Source: Roseobacter insulae (GTDB lineage: Bacteria > Pseudomonadota > Alphaproteobacteria > Rhodobacterales > Rhodobacteraceae). From it: a stretch of DNA of 64,000 nt. Below are positions 34,170 through 43,414 of this stretch, piece after piece. The notes beneath the pieces are model-generated. The model did not search any database. It worked only from the letters and a program-made list of their open reading frames with translations, and was not told the origin of the DNA. The DNA is taken from the NCBI RefSeq assembly GCF_019375555.1, contig NZ_JAHXDN010000002.1:1-64000 (forward strand), given 5' to 3'. The position numbers were made by a program, and so were the translations under genes. Position 1 is the stretch's first letter; each line of letters opens with the position of its first letter.

Positions 34170-35081
34170 ATGGGATATGAGCATATATTCGATGAACTGG
34201 AAATTTCGACCGACCCTTTTGCATTGTGCGAACTGCGGGGCGCTTGTGACCTTGGTCTTGGAAGGGATGCATCCGCAACACTGCATTACATTCTGGCCGG
34301 CGAGGGTGAGATCCGCCTGCATGGCAGGCCGCCGCTGCAGGTTACCAACGGCACGCTGGTGTTGGTTCCGGCCATGCAAAGCCACGCCTTGCACAGTTTC
34401 GGGACGCGCGGCGAGCCCCTGCCTGAATGCAAGCCTGCCGCGCTCAATCTGTCGCGCCTTCTGGCGATGTCCGACACTGCGGTCGATGGGCAAATGATCG
34501 CTCTATGCGCTCACGTCACCGTCGGGCTGCGCGGGATCGCGGACATTGTGGACCTCGTGCGCATGCCGTTGATCGAGCATGTAGCGCGGGCGCGTCACAT
34601 GCGATCCGCAATGCAGACACTGCTTGAAGAGGTGGCAAACCCCGGTCTGGGCAGCCGGGCCATGATCCGTGTGCTGTTGATGCAATGCATGATCGAGATG
34701 CTGCGAAAAAGGCTGGGCGCCGAAGATGGCTCATTGCACTGGATGGCCGCCCTGTCCGATCCGTCCGTGTGGAATGCCCTGCGCCAGATGCTGGACGCAC
34801 CCGACGACGCCCATTCTGTGGACAGCCTCGCCCAAAGCGTGAGGATGAGCCGTTCCGCTTTTGCCAAACGGTTCTCGGATGCCTATGGCTCGGGCCCGAT
34901 GAAACTGCTGCGCGATCTGCGCATGCGGCGGGCAGGCGTACTTTTGACAAGATCGGACCTTCCGGTGAAACGCATCGCCGAATTGGTGGGATTTTCGTCG
35001 CGCAGCGCTTTTACCCGAACCTTCGAAAACACCACCGGTCAATCGCCGCGTGCCTTCCGCGCCGCGCAGAAAGAGAAGTGA
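34170..35081 (+). CDS. AraC-family transcriptional regulator
   Basis: This 303-residue regulator has a cupin-like N-terminal sensing domain (ATLHYILAGEGEIRLHGRPP, LVLVPAMQSHALHSFG) and a C-terminal double helix-turn-helix (SLAQSVRMSRSAFAKRFSDA, then IAELVGFSSRSAFTRTFENT, TGQSPRAFR). It most resembles the AraC group with a Cupin_6 domain. The ATG at 34170 is used; the frame is open upstream to 34131, but the only starts there are weak and the direct repeat lies there. It is divergent from the exported hydrolase and probably controls it. Confidence 0.88.
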   Translation: MGYEHIFDELEISTDPFALCELRGACDLGLGRDASATLHYILAGEGEIRLHGRPPLQVTNGTLVLVPAMQSHALHSFGTRGEPLPECKPAALNLSRLLAMSDTAVDGQMIALCAHVTVGLRGIADIVDLVRMPLIEHVARARHMRSAMQTLLEEVANPGLGSRAMIRVLLMQCMIEMLRKRLGAEDGSLHWMAALSDPSVWNALRQMLDAPDDAHSVDSLAQSVRMSRSAFAKRFSDAYGSGPMKLLRDLRMRRAGVLLTRSDLPVKRIAELVGFSSRSAFTRTFENTTGQSPRAFRAAQKEK

Positions 35082-35089
35082 CGGCAGTT

Positions 35090-35491
35090 TTACTCTGGGC
35101 CGCCGGGACGAGTGAGAATGAAGCCAGCGGCCAGTGTCATGCAAACTGCCTGCACGATGAGGATTGTCCCACGGACATCAAGGGCAACACTGAGGCCAAG
35201 GGCCGCGGCCATCATGACCAGTGCCATTGCTTTGTATCGGGGGGCAATGGCGCCATATTGTTGCCATTCCGCAATCATCGGCCCAAAAACACTGTTCTGT
35301 TCCAGCCATGATTTCAGACGCGGAGAGCTTTTGCCGAAGGCAAAGGCCGCAAGAATGACAAATGGCGACGTCGGCAGAATGGGCAGCACGGCGCCGATCG
35401 CGCCTGCGATCAATGCGGCGATGCCGATGCCGAACCAGATCGGACGCCACAAGCCGGGCACCGGCATTTTACCGGATTTATCGAGCATCAT
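35090..35491 (-). CDS. YbaN-type DUF454 membrane protein
   Basis: This 133-residue protein matches the DUF454/YbaN family: an N-terminal membrane segment, GAVLPILPTSPFVILAAFAF, then GKSSPRLKSWLEQNSVFGPM, IAEWQQYGAIAPRYKAMAL and a hydrophobic end. Three membrane helices are predicted. Function is unknown. It is convergent with the AraC gene, eight bases apart. A second ATG follows immediately at codon 2. Confidence 0.88.
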   Translation of the reverse strand: MMLDKSGKMPVPGLWRPIWFGIGIAALIAGAIGAVLPILPTSPFVILAAFAFGKSSPRLKSWLEQNSVFGPMIAEWQQYGAIAPRYKAMALVMMAAALGLSVALDVRGTILIVQAVCMTLAAGFILTRPGGPE

Positions 35492-35817
35492 TTCCGAGCG
35501 TGGCCCCTGCCAAGGTCGCTCCTTTCAAGAACGTTGATTCCGTCAAATGTAGGTCTCAATCACCACTCTTACAGCAAAATTCCTGCGCCCGGGTTTCGTA
35601 AGCGTGCGCCCTGATGGCGGCCTCATCGCAGAGTTGAATTGCGGTTCTTCCGACACAAGCGACCGGCGCCCTACGGTCACCCGGGATCGGTTGATTTTCG
35701 CCAGTTTGGCCCCGGCCCGATTAACCATTTTGGGAAGTACTACCTGAAGTGGTAGCTTGGGGAATATTTTATGTCTTCAAGACCCCTATTTTTGAATAAT
35801 TATTACGGATAACCCCC
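35492..35817. other. Intergenic region upstream of the 987-residue protein
   Basis: This gap of about 326 bases holds no gene I can support. Near its right end, CTACC-TGAAGT-GGTAG forms a short inverted repeat about 70 bases upstream of 35818, followed by an AT-rich stretch that probably contains the promoter. No good ribosome site is visible before 35818. Confidence 0.45.
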
Positions 35818-38781
35818 ATGGCAAAACAAGAAAGCTTCAGATTCGTTCAACTGGTCGGGCCCCGGCCCAGACAGATTTCACCCGCATTGGATTTTCGGAT
35901 AACGCCCTTCGGCCGGCGACTTCTGGATGCCCGCGAAAGCGGTTCGGGGTCGGCCGTCTTGGCCGTCGCACGAGACTTCATCGAGGAGACCGGTGTCGAT
36001 GAAGATCGCGGTGATCGCGAATTTGCCGCCCTGCTGACGCAATTTTGCGATATGCTGGCTGATCAGTCGCCCCAGACGCTGTCCGACTACGCCAACCTGG
36101 TTTCGGAGGTGTTCGGTCGCGGTGCGCAGGATCTGCTGGAAGACCGGGTGTTTGATGCGTTTCGCGACAGGGTTTTTGACAGGCTTGTCTCTCTCAAGCT
36201 GGTGACTGATACGCATTTCGGTCGCCTGAACCGTTACGTGAAACTGCAGCGGGCAATTGCCATTCTGGAAAGAATTGCAGAAGGGGACGCGGCCCTGAAC
36301 GAGACAACGTCGCGTCGGCTGTTGCGCAGTACTCTGGAATTGCCGGCGGAAATCTTTCCGCTGCCTGCAGACCAGCCCGATGCGGTTGAGCCGCAACCGG
36401 ATGAGAGCGCGGACGAGATCGCCGCACTGTCACAAGAACTGCAGGACCTCGAGATCGCAACCGAAGAGGTGCTGACCCTTGGCGCGCATGACCTTGAGGC
36501 TTTTGGCCCGACCCCTGATCTGGAACCAGGTCGCGAGACCGCAACGCGTCCGCGCATTGATGATCTTGCCGCGCCGCGTGAGCTGGCAGCACTGCTCCCC
36601 GCGCCAGTGCAGAATTTTGAACCCGACAGCCGCGTCCTGTTGCGTGCAAGCAGCCTTGATGCCCTGTCTGCGCCGACACGCAGAGTGTTGGCGACGGTCG
36701 GGATCACCAATGAGCCGGTATCACTGAGCGGAACGCTTGGGCAACTGGAAGGGCGCTCAACCATGGTCGCTGCGCGCCTCGCGCGTTTGACGGAACAACC
36801 CGATCCGCCGCAGTTTCTGCGCATCGGGACATCGACCATCCCGACGAATGTGCCCGCGTTTCCTGCGGGCGGGTCCCTTGCCAACCCGGAACCGCCACGT
36901 GTGCCGACCAGTGTCGGCATGATACGGCCCACGCATATCGGGATATTGCGCAAGACGCAGCAACACATCCTGCGCTATGAGGCAGAGGAAATCGCCCATG
37001 TCGAAAATGTCGTCATCGGCGAGACGAAGGATCGCGAAACCCGCAGGTTGCGCAGAACCGAAGACACGGTCACGCGCGAAGAAGAGACCATTCGCGACGA
37101 AGAGCGCGATCTGCAGACAACCGAACGCACCCTGTTCCAGCGCGATGCACAACTGACCCTGAAAGAAGACCAGAAGTTCAAGCTGGGTGCGTCGGTTTCC
37201 GCAAGTTACGGCCCGGTGGAGGTCAGCGTGGACACGGAGTTTTCGACGGAGAGCTCGGCGGAGGCGATCAACCGGACCGCATCGACTTTTGCCCGCGAAC
37301 TGCTGGAAAAAACCGCGCTGCGCATCAGTGAGCGGGTGCGGCGCGAGGAGATTGTCCGGACAATTCAGGAGTTCGAGGAAACCAATCAGCACGGGTTTGA
37401 AAACGAGACCGAAGAGCACATCGCGGCGATGTTCCAATGGCTCGTCAAAGTCTACAGCGCGCAGGTTTATGACTACGGTGCCCGTCTGTTCGTGAACGTT
37501 CCCGTGCCCGAACCTCAGTTCTTTCTCCTTAACACGCTGAAAAAGCAAAAGGGTCCTCTGGCGGATCTGGTGGAGCCGGATCCGATCGACTTTTCGCCCA
37601 GTCATCTGCGATCAGACAACTACATGAAATATGTGCGCAAATATCAGGTGGATGGCATTGAACCACCGCCGCCGGCAAAGCGTATATTGTCCAAGGTTTT
37701 TCGGTACCCGGAATCCGCAGCGCCGCAAAGCGAACCGGCACCGGAGGAGATGACCAACAGCCTCGAAATGGGAATACCCAATGGATACAAGGCGGTAGAG
37801 GCATATATTATTTCGCAGCGTGGTCGCCCCAAACATGGGGAAACCACGGTCCCGGGCGGCATCCTGAGCGGTGTCACCGTTTTTATCGGTGAATCCTACA
37901 CCAGCTTTCTGTGGGATCAGTCGGGCGCCATCAAGGGCAATTATCACAAGGCTCTGGATAACGAGACGGGGTCGATCATGATCGGCCTGCATGCGCGCAA
38001 CATCCAGTCCTACGTGATCGGTATTCAGATCACATTGCTGCGCACCGGGCACGCGATGAACGAGTGGAAGCTGAAAACCTACGATGCGATTGTCGCACGG
38101 TATCAGGCGATGATGGCGGAATACCGTGAACGCAAGGCGGAACTGGAAGCGCAGGAGGGGATTGTCATCAGCGGGCGCAATCCGCTGGAAAACCGTTTAT
38201 TGGAACGGACGGAGCTGACGCGGACCGCTTTGTCGATGATCACCGGCCAGAATTTCGAGGAATTCGACGCCATCCTCGGCTTCATGGATGGCCGCATCGA
38301 TGCGGAAGAAGCTGTTCCCGAAGCGCGCTATGCCCGCTTCTTCATGAACTGCTTTGAATGGGAAAACATGACGTATCAGTTCTTGCCGTATTTCTGGGGG
38401 AGGCGGTCGACCTGGAAGGAAAAACTACTGTTGCAGGATGTCGATCCACTGCATTCCGAGTTCCTGAAATGTGGATATGCCGATGTGAACCTGCCCGTGC
38501 GCCCCGGGTTTGAAGCCGCCTTGATGCATTGGCTGGATACCGGCCTGATCTGGCAGGGCTCGGAACCTCCCGAGATTACGAACCCCAGGTATGCGCCATT
38601 CCTTGATGACCTGAGGGACCGCAGAGAAACCGAAACAGAGGCTGAAGAGGTGCCTGTTGGCGACCCGTGGGAAATTCCGGTGTACACGACGCTGGTACGC
38701 ATTCGCCCGGGTAACAGCCTGCCGGAGTGGCAGCGTGACGAGGACACGGGTGAGTTCATACCCGTGCCGGAATCCGACTGA
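35818..38781 (+). CDS. Unrecognised 987-residue protein, operon partner of the arginine deiminase
   Basis: I do not recognise this protein. The N-terminal 200 residues are largely helical, then an acidic linker (about 180-260) leads to a middle region. Residues about 385-455 are a highly charged helix (RRTEDTVTREEETIRDEERD), probably coiled coil. A following part has LGASVSASYGPVEVSVDTEF, a predicted amphipathic beta stretch, then RERV-type helices and VYDYGARLFVNVPVPEPQFF near 551. The C-terminal half contains a GGILSGVTVFIGESYTSFLW domain and further helices. No signal peptide or membrane segment is seen. It ends three bases before the deiminase ATG, so the two are one operon. It could be a structural, scaffold or large effector protein. 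Confidence 0.6.
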   Translation: MAKQESFRFVQLVGPRPRQISPALDFRITPFGRRLLDARESGSGSAVLAVARDFIEETGVDEDRGDREFAALLTQFCDMLADQSPQTLSDYANLVSEVFGRGAQDLLEDRVFDAFRDRVFDRLVSLKLVTDTHFGRLNRYVKLQRAIAILERIAEGDAALNETTSRRLLRSTLELPAEIFPLPADQPDAVEPQPDESADEIAALSQELQDLEIATEEVLTLGAHDLEAFGPTPDLEPGRETATRPRIDDLAAPRELAALLPAPVQNFEPDSRVLLRASSLDALSAPTRRVLATVGITNEPVSLSGTLGQLEGRSTMVAARLARLTEQPDPPQFLRIGTSTIPTNVPAFPAGGSLANPEPPRVPTSVGMIRPTHIGILRKTQQHILRYEAEEIAHVENVVIGETKDRETRRLRRTEDTVTREEETIRDEERDLQTTERTLFQRDAQLTLKEDQKFKLGASVSASYGPVEVSVDTEFSTESSAEAINRTASTFARELLEKTALRISERVRREEIVRTIQEFEETNQHGFENETEEHIAAMFQWLVKVYSAQVYDYGARLFVNVPVPEPQFFLLNTLKKQKGPLADLVEPDPIDFSPSHLRSDNYMKYVRKYQVDGIEPPPPAKRILSKVFRYPESAAPQSEPAPEEMTNSLEMGIPNGYKAVEAYIISQRGRPKHGETTVPGGILSGVTVFIGESYTSFLWDQSGAIKGNYHKALDNETGSIMIGLHARNIQSYVIGIQITLLRTGHAMNEWKLKTYDAIVARYQAMMAEYRERKAELEAQEGIVISGRNPLENRLLERTELTRTALSMITGQNFEEFDAILGFMDGRIDAEEAVPEARYARFFMNCFEWENMTYQFLPYFWGRRSTWKEKLLLQDVDPLHSEFLKCGYADVNLPVRPGFEAALMHWLDTGLIWQGSEPPEITNPRYAPFLDDLRDRRETETEAEEVPVGDPWEIPVYTTLVRIRPGNSLPEWQRDEDTGEFIPVPESD

Positions 38782-38784
38782 TCC

Positions 38785-41526
38785 ATGGCACCGCTCACAG
38801 TCTTTGGCGACTTTGACCAGGACGGCAGGATTTCCCGCAAGGCGCGCGAACAGGATCTGAAAAATGCGTTTCCCGGTCTCGTGGTTCTGCCCAATATTGA
38901 CGCCGACGGGCGCAGGCTGCCGCGCAAGGTGGCACCCGCAAAACCCGTGGCGCTGGATCACACGCGCACCCGCAGCGGTGCGGACAACGAGCGAGCGTCG
39001 CTTGTCGTGGCCGTGTCCGACGGCGAGGCCCGCAGCCTGCAATTCGAGGTTGATGCGGGCGGCGAGGAGTTCTTGCGGTTCACCGACCGACGGCATCGCC
39101 TGCTGCACGTCACCGCAAACCGGTTTGAGGCGCCGATCACCGGGGTGGGCGACTACAAGTTCAGTGTCGAGGCCATCAGTCTGCGCGGCTCCCCGCTGTT
39201 GGGCGCAGCTGCGCGAAGCGCTGATCCCGGTCGGTTCAACGTGACGGTTTCCGCTCTGGCAATAGACGGCACCATGCTGGCCTCGGACACATTCACCGGC
39301 ACGGTTGCGCCCTGGCTGATCATCGACAACATGGCGGTGCCAGAGCGACTGTACATGTGCCAGATCGATGAAGACGACCCTATCGAGCGGGGCAATTACC
39401 CGAGCGTTCAGGAGGTCAGCGCGCTTGTCAAAAGACTGCGCGGCGTAACCTTTTTGCCAATCCCCCATGCTGTGAACAACGGGGATGCCTGGATACAGGA
39501 TCAGTTCCAGCTGGGGGCCTGTCACGCGCCCCGCGCGTCCCTGCGCGCCATCTGCCACCTGCCACGCCTGCGCTCCAACGTGTCGCAGGATGGTATCGGC
39601 GCAAACCTTTCAACCATGACCCCGGCGCATTTCCCAAGCGCTGATCTGGGCCTTTTGCAGGATTTTTACCTGCGACCCGTGGGCGAAGCAACGGACGCAT
39701 CCGGCCGCGCGCGTACGTTCCTCTTCAAGGACAGTTTTGAACTGTCGCGGCGTCTCGATCGCCTGTGGGGCCTTTGGGGGTTAATCCGCTCCGCCTATTT
39801 CGTGCGCGATCTGCACAAGACGGCGCAGGACAAAAAGCTGGAAGAACAGCTGTTGCTCCTGAACACGCAAGGCTTTTTCGACGCGCGCGCAGCCGTGGTG
39901 CGGGCGGTCGGACGTGTGCGGCGCGTGCTGGATCGTCGCGCCAGCGCGGCGGTGAAGGATGGTCAGAAAGAAGCAATGGCGCAATTGCGCGCGTTGTTGT
40001 CGCTGCGCCTGACGCTGGTGAAGAAGACCCTGATCCTGCGGCGCGACGAGAGAAAGATCATCGTGCCCACAGACGCCTTTGGCGATCTGGTCTTCACGGC
40101 CCGGGAAATCGATGACTTTGACGAGAACCTCATCGGAAAACACGGCTCGTTGAATTTTGGCGGCAATCTTGAGGTGTCACCACCCCTCAAGGATGCGCCC
40201 TTCGGCAAAATCGCGTTCGGTGCCAATGCCGCCAGCGATACGCGGGGGGCCGATCCGGACCTCGTGCATTTTCTGGAAAGCCAGGGCGCGCAGCCGGTTG
40301 TGGACATTGAAACTGCATGGCTCGACGTGGCCCATGTGGATGAAGTGATGGCCTTCGTGCCCGCCCCCTCCACAAAGCCGGGGTCCGTAATCGCCGTGGC
40401 CTCGCCCGGGCTGGCGATGGCCATCGTGGACGCGGCCTTTGGCGTCTACATGGAAGGCGGGGGCACGATGGCAGTGGCGGCGGGGAACGACGAAAACGCG
40501 CTGCATCCGGCCCTGCGTGACAAGACAACCGACGGCGACGCGCCTGTGACCCGTATGCTGCGCGGGCGCTACTGGTTGCACCATCTGCCAAAGGACGCCT
40601 TCGCGACGATTGAACCCCCCCTGATTTACAGGGACATGGTCCGGCACTACCCGGTGGATTTCCATCTTCAGCAGGACGATTCTGAGGTGATTGCCTACAA
40701 CTCGGAACCGGGGCGTGACAGGAACTACAATGCCTCGATGTCGATCCGCGAGTTTCGATATTTTGGCCGGTTCACCAACGATTGGCTGGCCGAAAATAAA
40801 CTGACTGACCTGCACCGCACCCTGTCAGGTGCCTTTCCCGATCTGCCCCGGCTGGAGATCCCGGTGCTTTATGACGAGGTCACGTGGATCGAGGACAAGC
40901 AGACCAAGGAAATCGGGCCCGATTTCGACAATGAACAAACCTCCGCCTTCCTGCCGAACGGGGTCAACATGCAGATACTGGGGCATCATGTTCTGGTGCC
41001 ACGACCCTACGGGCCGCGCGCGGCGCCCGATGTGGCTGCGCGCATTCTCAAACGCGCGGTGCCGTCGCAGGCCAGCCTGTTTGACGCGGAAACGTTCCGG
41101 CGCCGGGGTCTGGATCGCTTGATCCACTGGATCAAGCGCCCGATCTTTCCCGGCGCCAGCGGGTCCGATTCCGCACGTATTGCGGCGCAGTTTGCGGATG
41201 GGTTCGCGGACATGACCGAAGCGGAGGTGCGCGAGGCGATCATCAAGGCCAACAAAGGCGCGTTCTCGTCCCGGCCGAACCCGGCGGATGAACTGCCTGA
41301 TCTGAAAGAGGGGTGGCGCCGGCTGTTGATCCCGGAGGGCACTGTCGATCTCTTTGAGGCTTTCATCCAGACGCGGCTAGAGGCGCTTGGGTTGAAAGTC
41401 CATTTTGTCGACACGTGGTATTATCATATCCGGCTGGGTGAGATTCACTGCGGCACGAATGTCTTGCGCCGCGCGCCGCGCCATGCCCCACGGTGGTGGG
41501 ACGCGGAGATGCGCGGGATCGGTTGA
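38785..41526 (+). CDS. Bacterial peptidyl-arginine deiminase (PAD family)
   Basis: PAD enzymes convert peptidyl-arginine to citrulline in a calcium-dependent way. This 913-residue protein carries the PAD core. The first catalytic aspartate is D239 (NNGDAWIQDQ), GNLEVSPP lies at 460-467, H517 and D519 sit in ETAWLDVAHVDE, and nucleophile C889 sits in GEIHCGTNVLRR. These match D350, H471, D473 and C645 of human PAD4. The N-terminus has the calcium-type pair FGDFDQDGRIS and NIDADGRR of the PAD middle domain, but lacks the first vertebrate domain. A mostly helical insertion of about 150 residues (about 300-445) separates D239 from the core. It follows the 987-residue gene by three bases. There is no signal peptide, so it should act inside the cell unless exported by another route. 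Confidence 0.9.
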   Translation: MAPLTVFGDFDQDGRISRKAREQDLKNAFPGLVVLPNIDADGRRLPRKVAPAKPVALDHTRTRSGADNERASLVVAVSDGEARSLQFEVDAGGEEFLRFTDRRHRLLHVTANRFEAPITGVGDYKFSVEAISLRGSPLLGAAARSADPGRFNVTVSALAIDGTMLASDTFTGTVAPWLIIDNMAVPERLYMCQIDEDDPIERGNYPSVQEVSALVKRLRGVTFLPIPHAVNNGDAWIQDQFQLGACHAPRASLRAICHLPRLRSNVSQDGIGANLSTMTPAHFPSADLGLLQDFYLRPVGEATDASGRARTFLFKDSFELSRRLDRLWGLWGLIRSAYFVRDLHKTAQDKKLEEQLLLLNTQGFFDARAAVVRAVGRVRRVLDRRASAAVKDGQKEAMAQLRALLSLRLTLVKKTLILRRDERKIIVPTDAFGDLVFTAREIDDFDENLIGKHGSLNFGGNLEVSPPLKDAPFGKIAFGANAASDTRGADPDLVHFLESQGAQPVVDIETAWLDVAHVDEVMAFVPAPSTKPGSVIAVASPGLAMAIVDAAFGVYMEGGGTMAVAAGNDENALHPALRDKTTDGDAPVTRMLRGRYWLHHLPKDAFATIEPPLIYRDMVRHYPVDFHLQQDDSEVIAYNSEPGRDRNYNASMSIREFRYFGRFTNDWLAENKLTDLHRTLSGAFPDLPRLEIPVLYDEVTWIEDKQTKEIGPDFDNEQTSAFLPNGVNMQILGHHVLVPRPYGPRAAPDVAARILKRAVPSQASLFDAETFRRRGLDRLIHWIKRPIFPGASGSDSARIAAQFADGFADMTEAEVREAIIKANKGAFSSRPNPADELPDLKEGWRRLLIPEGTVDLFEAFIQTRLEALGLKVHFVDTWYYHIRLGEIHCGTNVLRRAPRHAPRWWDAEMRGIG

Positions 41527-41585
41527 TCCGCCCGTGGGACAGATCCAATTGCGTTTCCGGGCAGTGGCGGGCTAGGCTCCGCGGT

Positions 41586-42572
41586 ATGAATACCACCTCC
41601 ACTCCCCGTTTCGCGGCGCGCCTGAACGCTTTCAAGATCGGCGCTGCAGACTACTGGCCCGGAAAAAACAAGATCACGACAGCGGATCTTTTGACGCGCG
41701 CTGCTACGGCGGGTCTGACCGCCGCCGATCTGAACTACCCCGACCACTTTGTGGACGATGATCCGACGCAGCTTCTGCGTGTGATGGATGACGGTGGCAT
41801 GGTCCTGAATGGCATGGCAATGCGCTACTACACCGACCCGGGCTACAAGCTGGGAGCCTTTACCCATCCGGAGGCCGCGGTGCGCCGTGCGGCGATTGAT
41901 GAAACGAAACGTGGTCTTGACGTTTTGGCGGGCATGGGCGGCCGGTTGATGACACTGTGGATGGGTCAGGACGGATTCGATTATTCGTTTCAGATGGATT
42001 ACGCGCGTGCCTGGGGCGATACCATCGACGCTATGATCGAGGTATGCGATCATAATCCCGACATTGATATCGCGCTGGAATACAAGCCCAATGAACCGCG
42101 CGCCTTTGCGCTGATGCCGGATGCCGCCACGACACTGCTGGCATTAAACGAAATCGGGCGCAGCAACACCGGCGTGACACTGGACTTCGCGCATGTGCTT
42201 TACGCCGATGAAATGCCCGCCTTTGCCGCCGCTCTCGTTTCACGCCATTCGCGCATTCTCGGGGTGCATCTGAACGATGGCTATGGCAAGTGGGACAACG
42301 GTCTGATGGTCGGCGCGGTGCATCCCGTTCAGACGGTCGAGTTGCTCGTTGAGCTGGAGCGAGCCGGATACGATGGCACGTTATATTTCGACACATTTCC
42401 CGATCATTCGGGCCTCGATCCGGTTGCCGAGGCGCGGGCGAACATCGAAGTGGTGCAAAAACTGCGCCTGACCGCATCGCGCCTTGTCGCAGACGCGAAT
42501 CTGCAAGCGGCGATTGCCCGGCAGGACGCGCCGACGGCCATGCGGCTCGTGCAGGCAGCGGTGCTGGCATGA
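41586..42572 (+). CDS. Sugar isomerase/epimerase-like TIM-barrel protein
   Basis: This 328-residue protein has the xylose-isomerase-like TIM-barrel pattern. Metal-binding candidates are in IALEYKPNEPR, VTLDFAHVLYA, LGVHLNDGYGKWDN and a late LYFDTFPDH. It probably interconverts an aldose and ketose or epimerises a ketose. It begins a catabolic run with a PfkB kinase overlapping by ATGA, and 59 bases after the deiminase gene. The ATG at 41586 is preferred over an in-frame start at 41493 inside the deiminase gene. The substrate cannot be assigned. Confidence 0.8.
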   Translation: MNTTSTPRFAARLNAFKIGAADYWPGKNKITTADLLTRAATAGLTAADLNYPDHFVDDDPTQLLRVMDDGGMVLNGMAMRYYTDPGYKLGAFTHPEAAVRRAAIDETKRGLDVLAGMGGRLMTLWMGQDGFDYSFQMDYARAWGDTIDAMIEVCDHNPDIDIALEYKPNEPRAFALMPDAATTLLALNEIGRSNTGVTLDFAHVLYADEMPAFAAALVSRHSRILGVHLNDGYGKWDNGLMVGAVHPVQTVELLVELERAGYDGTLYFDTFPDHSGLDPVAEARANIEVVQKLRLTASRLVADANLQAAIARQDAPTAMRLVQAAVLA

Positions 42573-43414
42573 GGCTGCTGGTCGCGGGGTCGCTGCACCT
42601 TGATATCGTCGTGCGCGCGCCACATCTGCCCGCGCTGGATGAAACCGTCGCCGGGACCGGAGTGGACTATGTCTTTGGCGGGAAGGGCGGCAATCAGGCG
42701 GTCGCCGCTGCACGTATGGGGGCGGATGCTGCGTTTCTGGGTCGCGCGGGCAGCGATGCTTTCGGCACCATCCTTCGTGCGACCCTTGCGGACAGTGGCG
42801 TGGACACGACCTTGCTTCAGGAAGACGACGGGGCGAGCGGCATGAGCACGGCAATTGTCGACGATAATGGCGACTATGGCGCTGTCATCGTATCGGCGGC
42901 CAACCTTCGGATAGACACGAGCCGCGTCAGAATTCCCGATGGCACTTCCCTGGTCTTGCTGCAAAATGAGATACCGGAAGCGGTCAACCTGGCCGTTGCA
43001 TCGCATGCCCGCAGCATTGGTGCACGCCTTTGGCTGAACGCGGCGCCTGCGAGACCCCTTTCAAGCGCGCTTCTGAGCCTCGTGGACATGCTGATCGTGA
43101 ACCGGGTGGAGGCGGCGGCATATGGCGCGCTGCCAAACTCCGTGACATGTCTGACGACACTGGGTTCAGACGGCGTCCGATATGACGGGCGTCACTCTCC
43201 CGGCTACGCTGTCGACGTGGTGTCGACGCATGGTGCCGGAGATATGTTCGTGGGCGCTTTGGCGGCAGAGGTGGTGCGGGGCGAGGAACTGGATACCGCA
43301 ATCGGCTTTGCGCAAGCCGCCGCTGCGCTGCACGTATCTTCGAGCTTGGAGGAACGGGCGCGCCTCGCGCCGGAACGGGTGTTTGAGTTTATGGAAACTC
43401 AGCCCAGACGGTAG
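42569..43414 (+). CDS. PfkB-family sugar kinase
   Basis: This 281-residue ribokinase-like enzyme has VFGGKGGNQAVAAARMGADA near the N-terminus and STHGAGDMFVGALAAE, with catalytic aspartate in GAGD, near the C-terminus. It phosphorylates a sugar or sugar acid, probably the product of the overlapping isomerase. Its last 16 bases overlap the end of the opposing lactonase gene, so the two transcripts converge. Confidence 0.85.
   Translation: MRLLVAGSLHLDIVVRAPHLPALDETVAGTGVDYVFGGKGGNQAVAAARMGADAAFLGRAGSDAFGTILRATLADSGVDTTLLQEDDGASGMSTAIVDDNGDYGAVIVSAANLRIDTSRVRIPDGTSLVLLQNEIPEAVNLAVASHARSIGARLWLNAAPARPLSSALLSLVDMLIVNRVEAAAYGALPNSVTCLTTLGSDGVRYDGRHSPGYAVDVVSTHGAGDMFVGALAAEVVRGEELDTAIGFAQAAAALHVSSSLEERARLAPERVFEFMETQPRR

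Noticed and set aside
38425-39558. Minus-strand open frame of 377 codons across the end of the 987-residue gene and the deiminase
   Set aside because: The overlapping deiminase has intact catalytic motifs; the antisense product has none.
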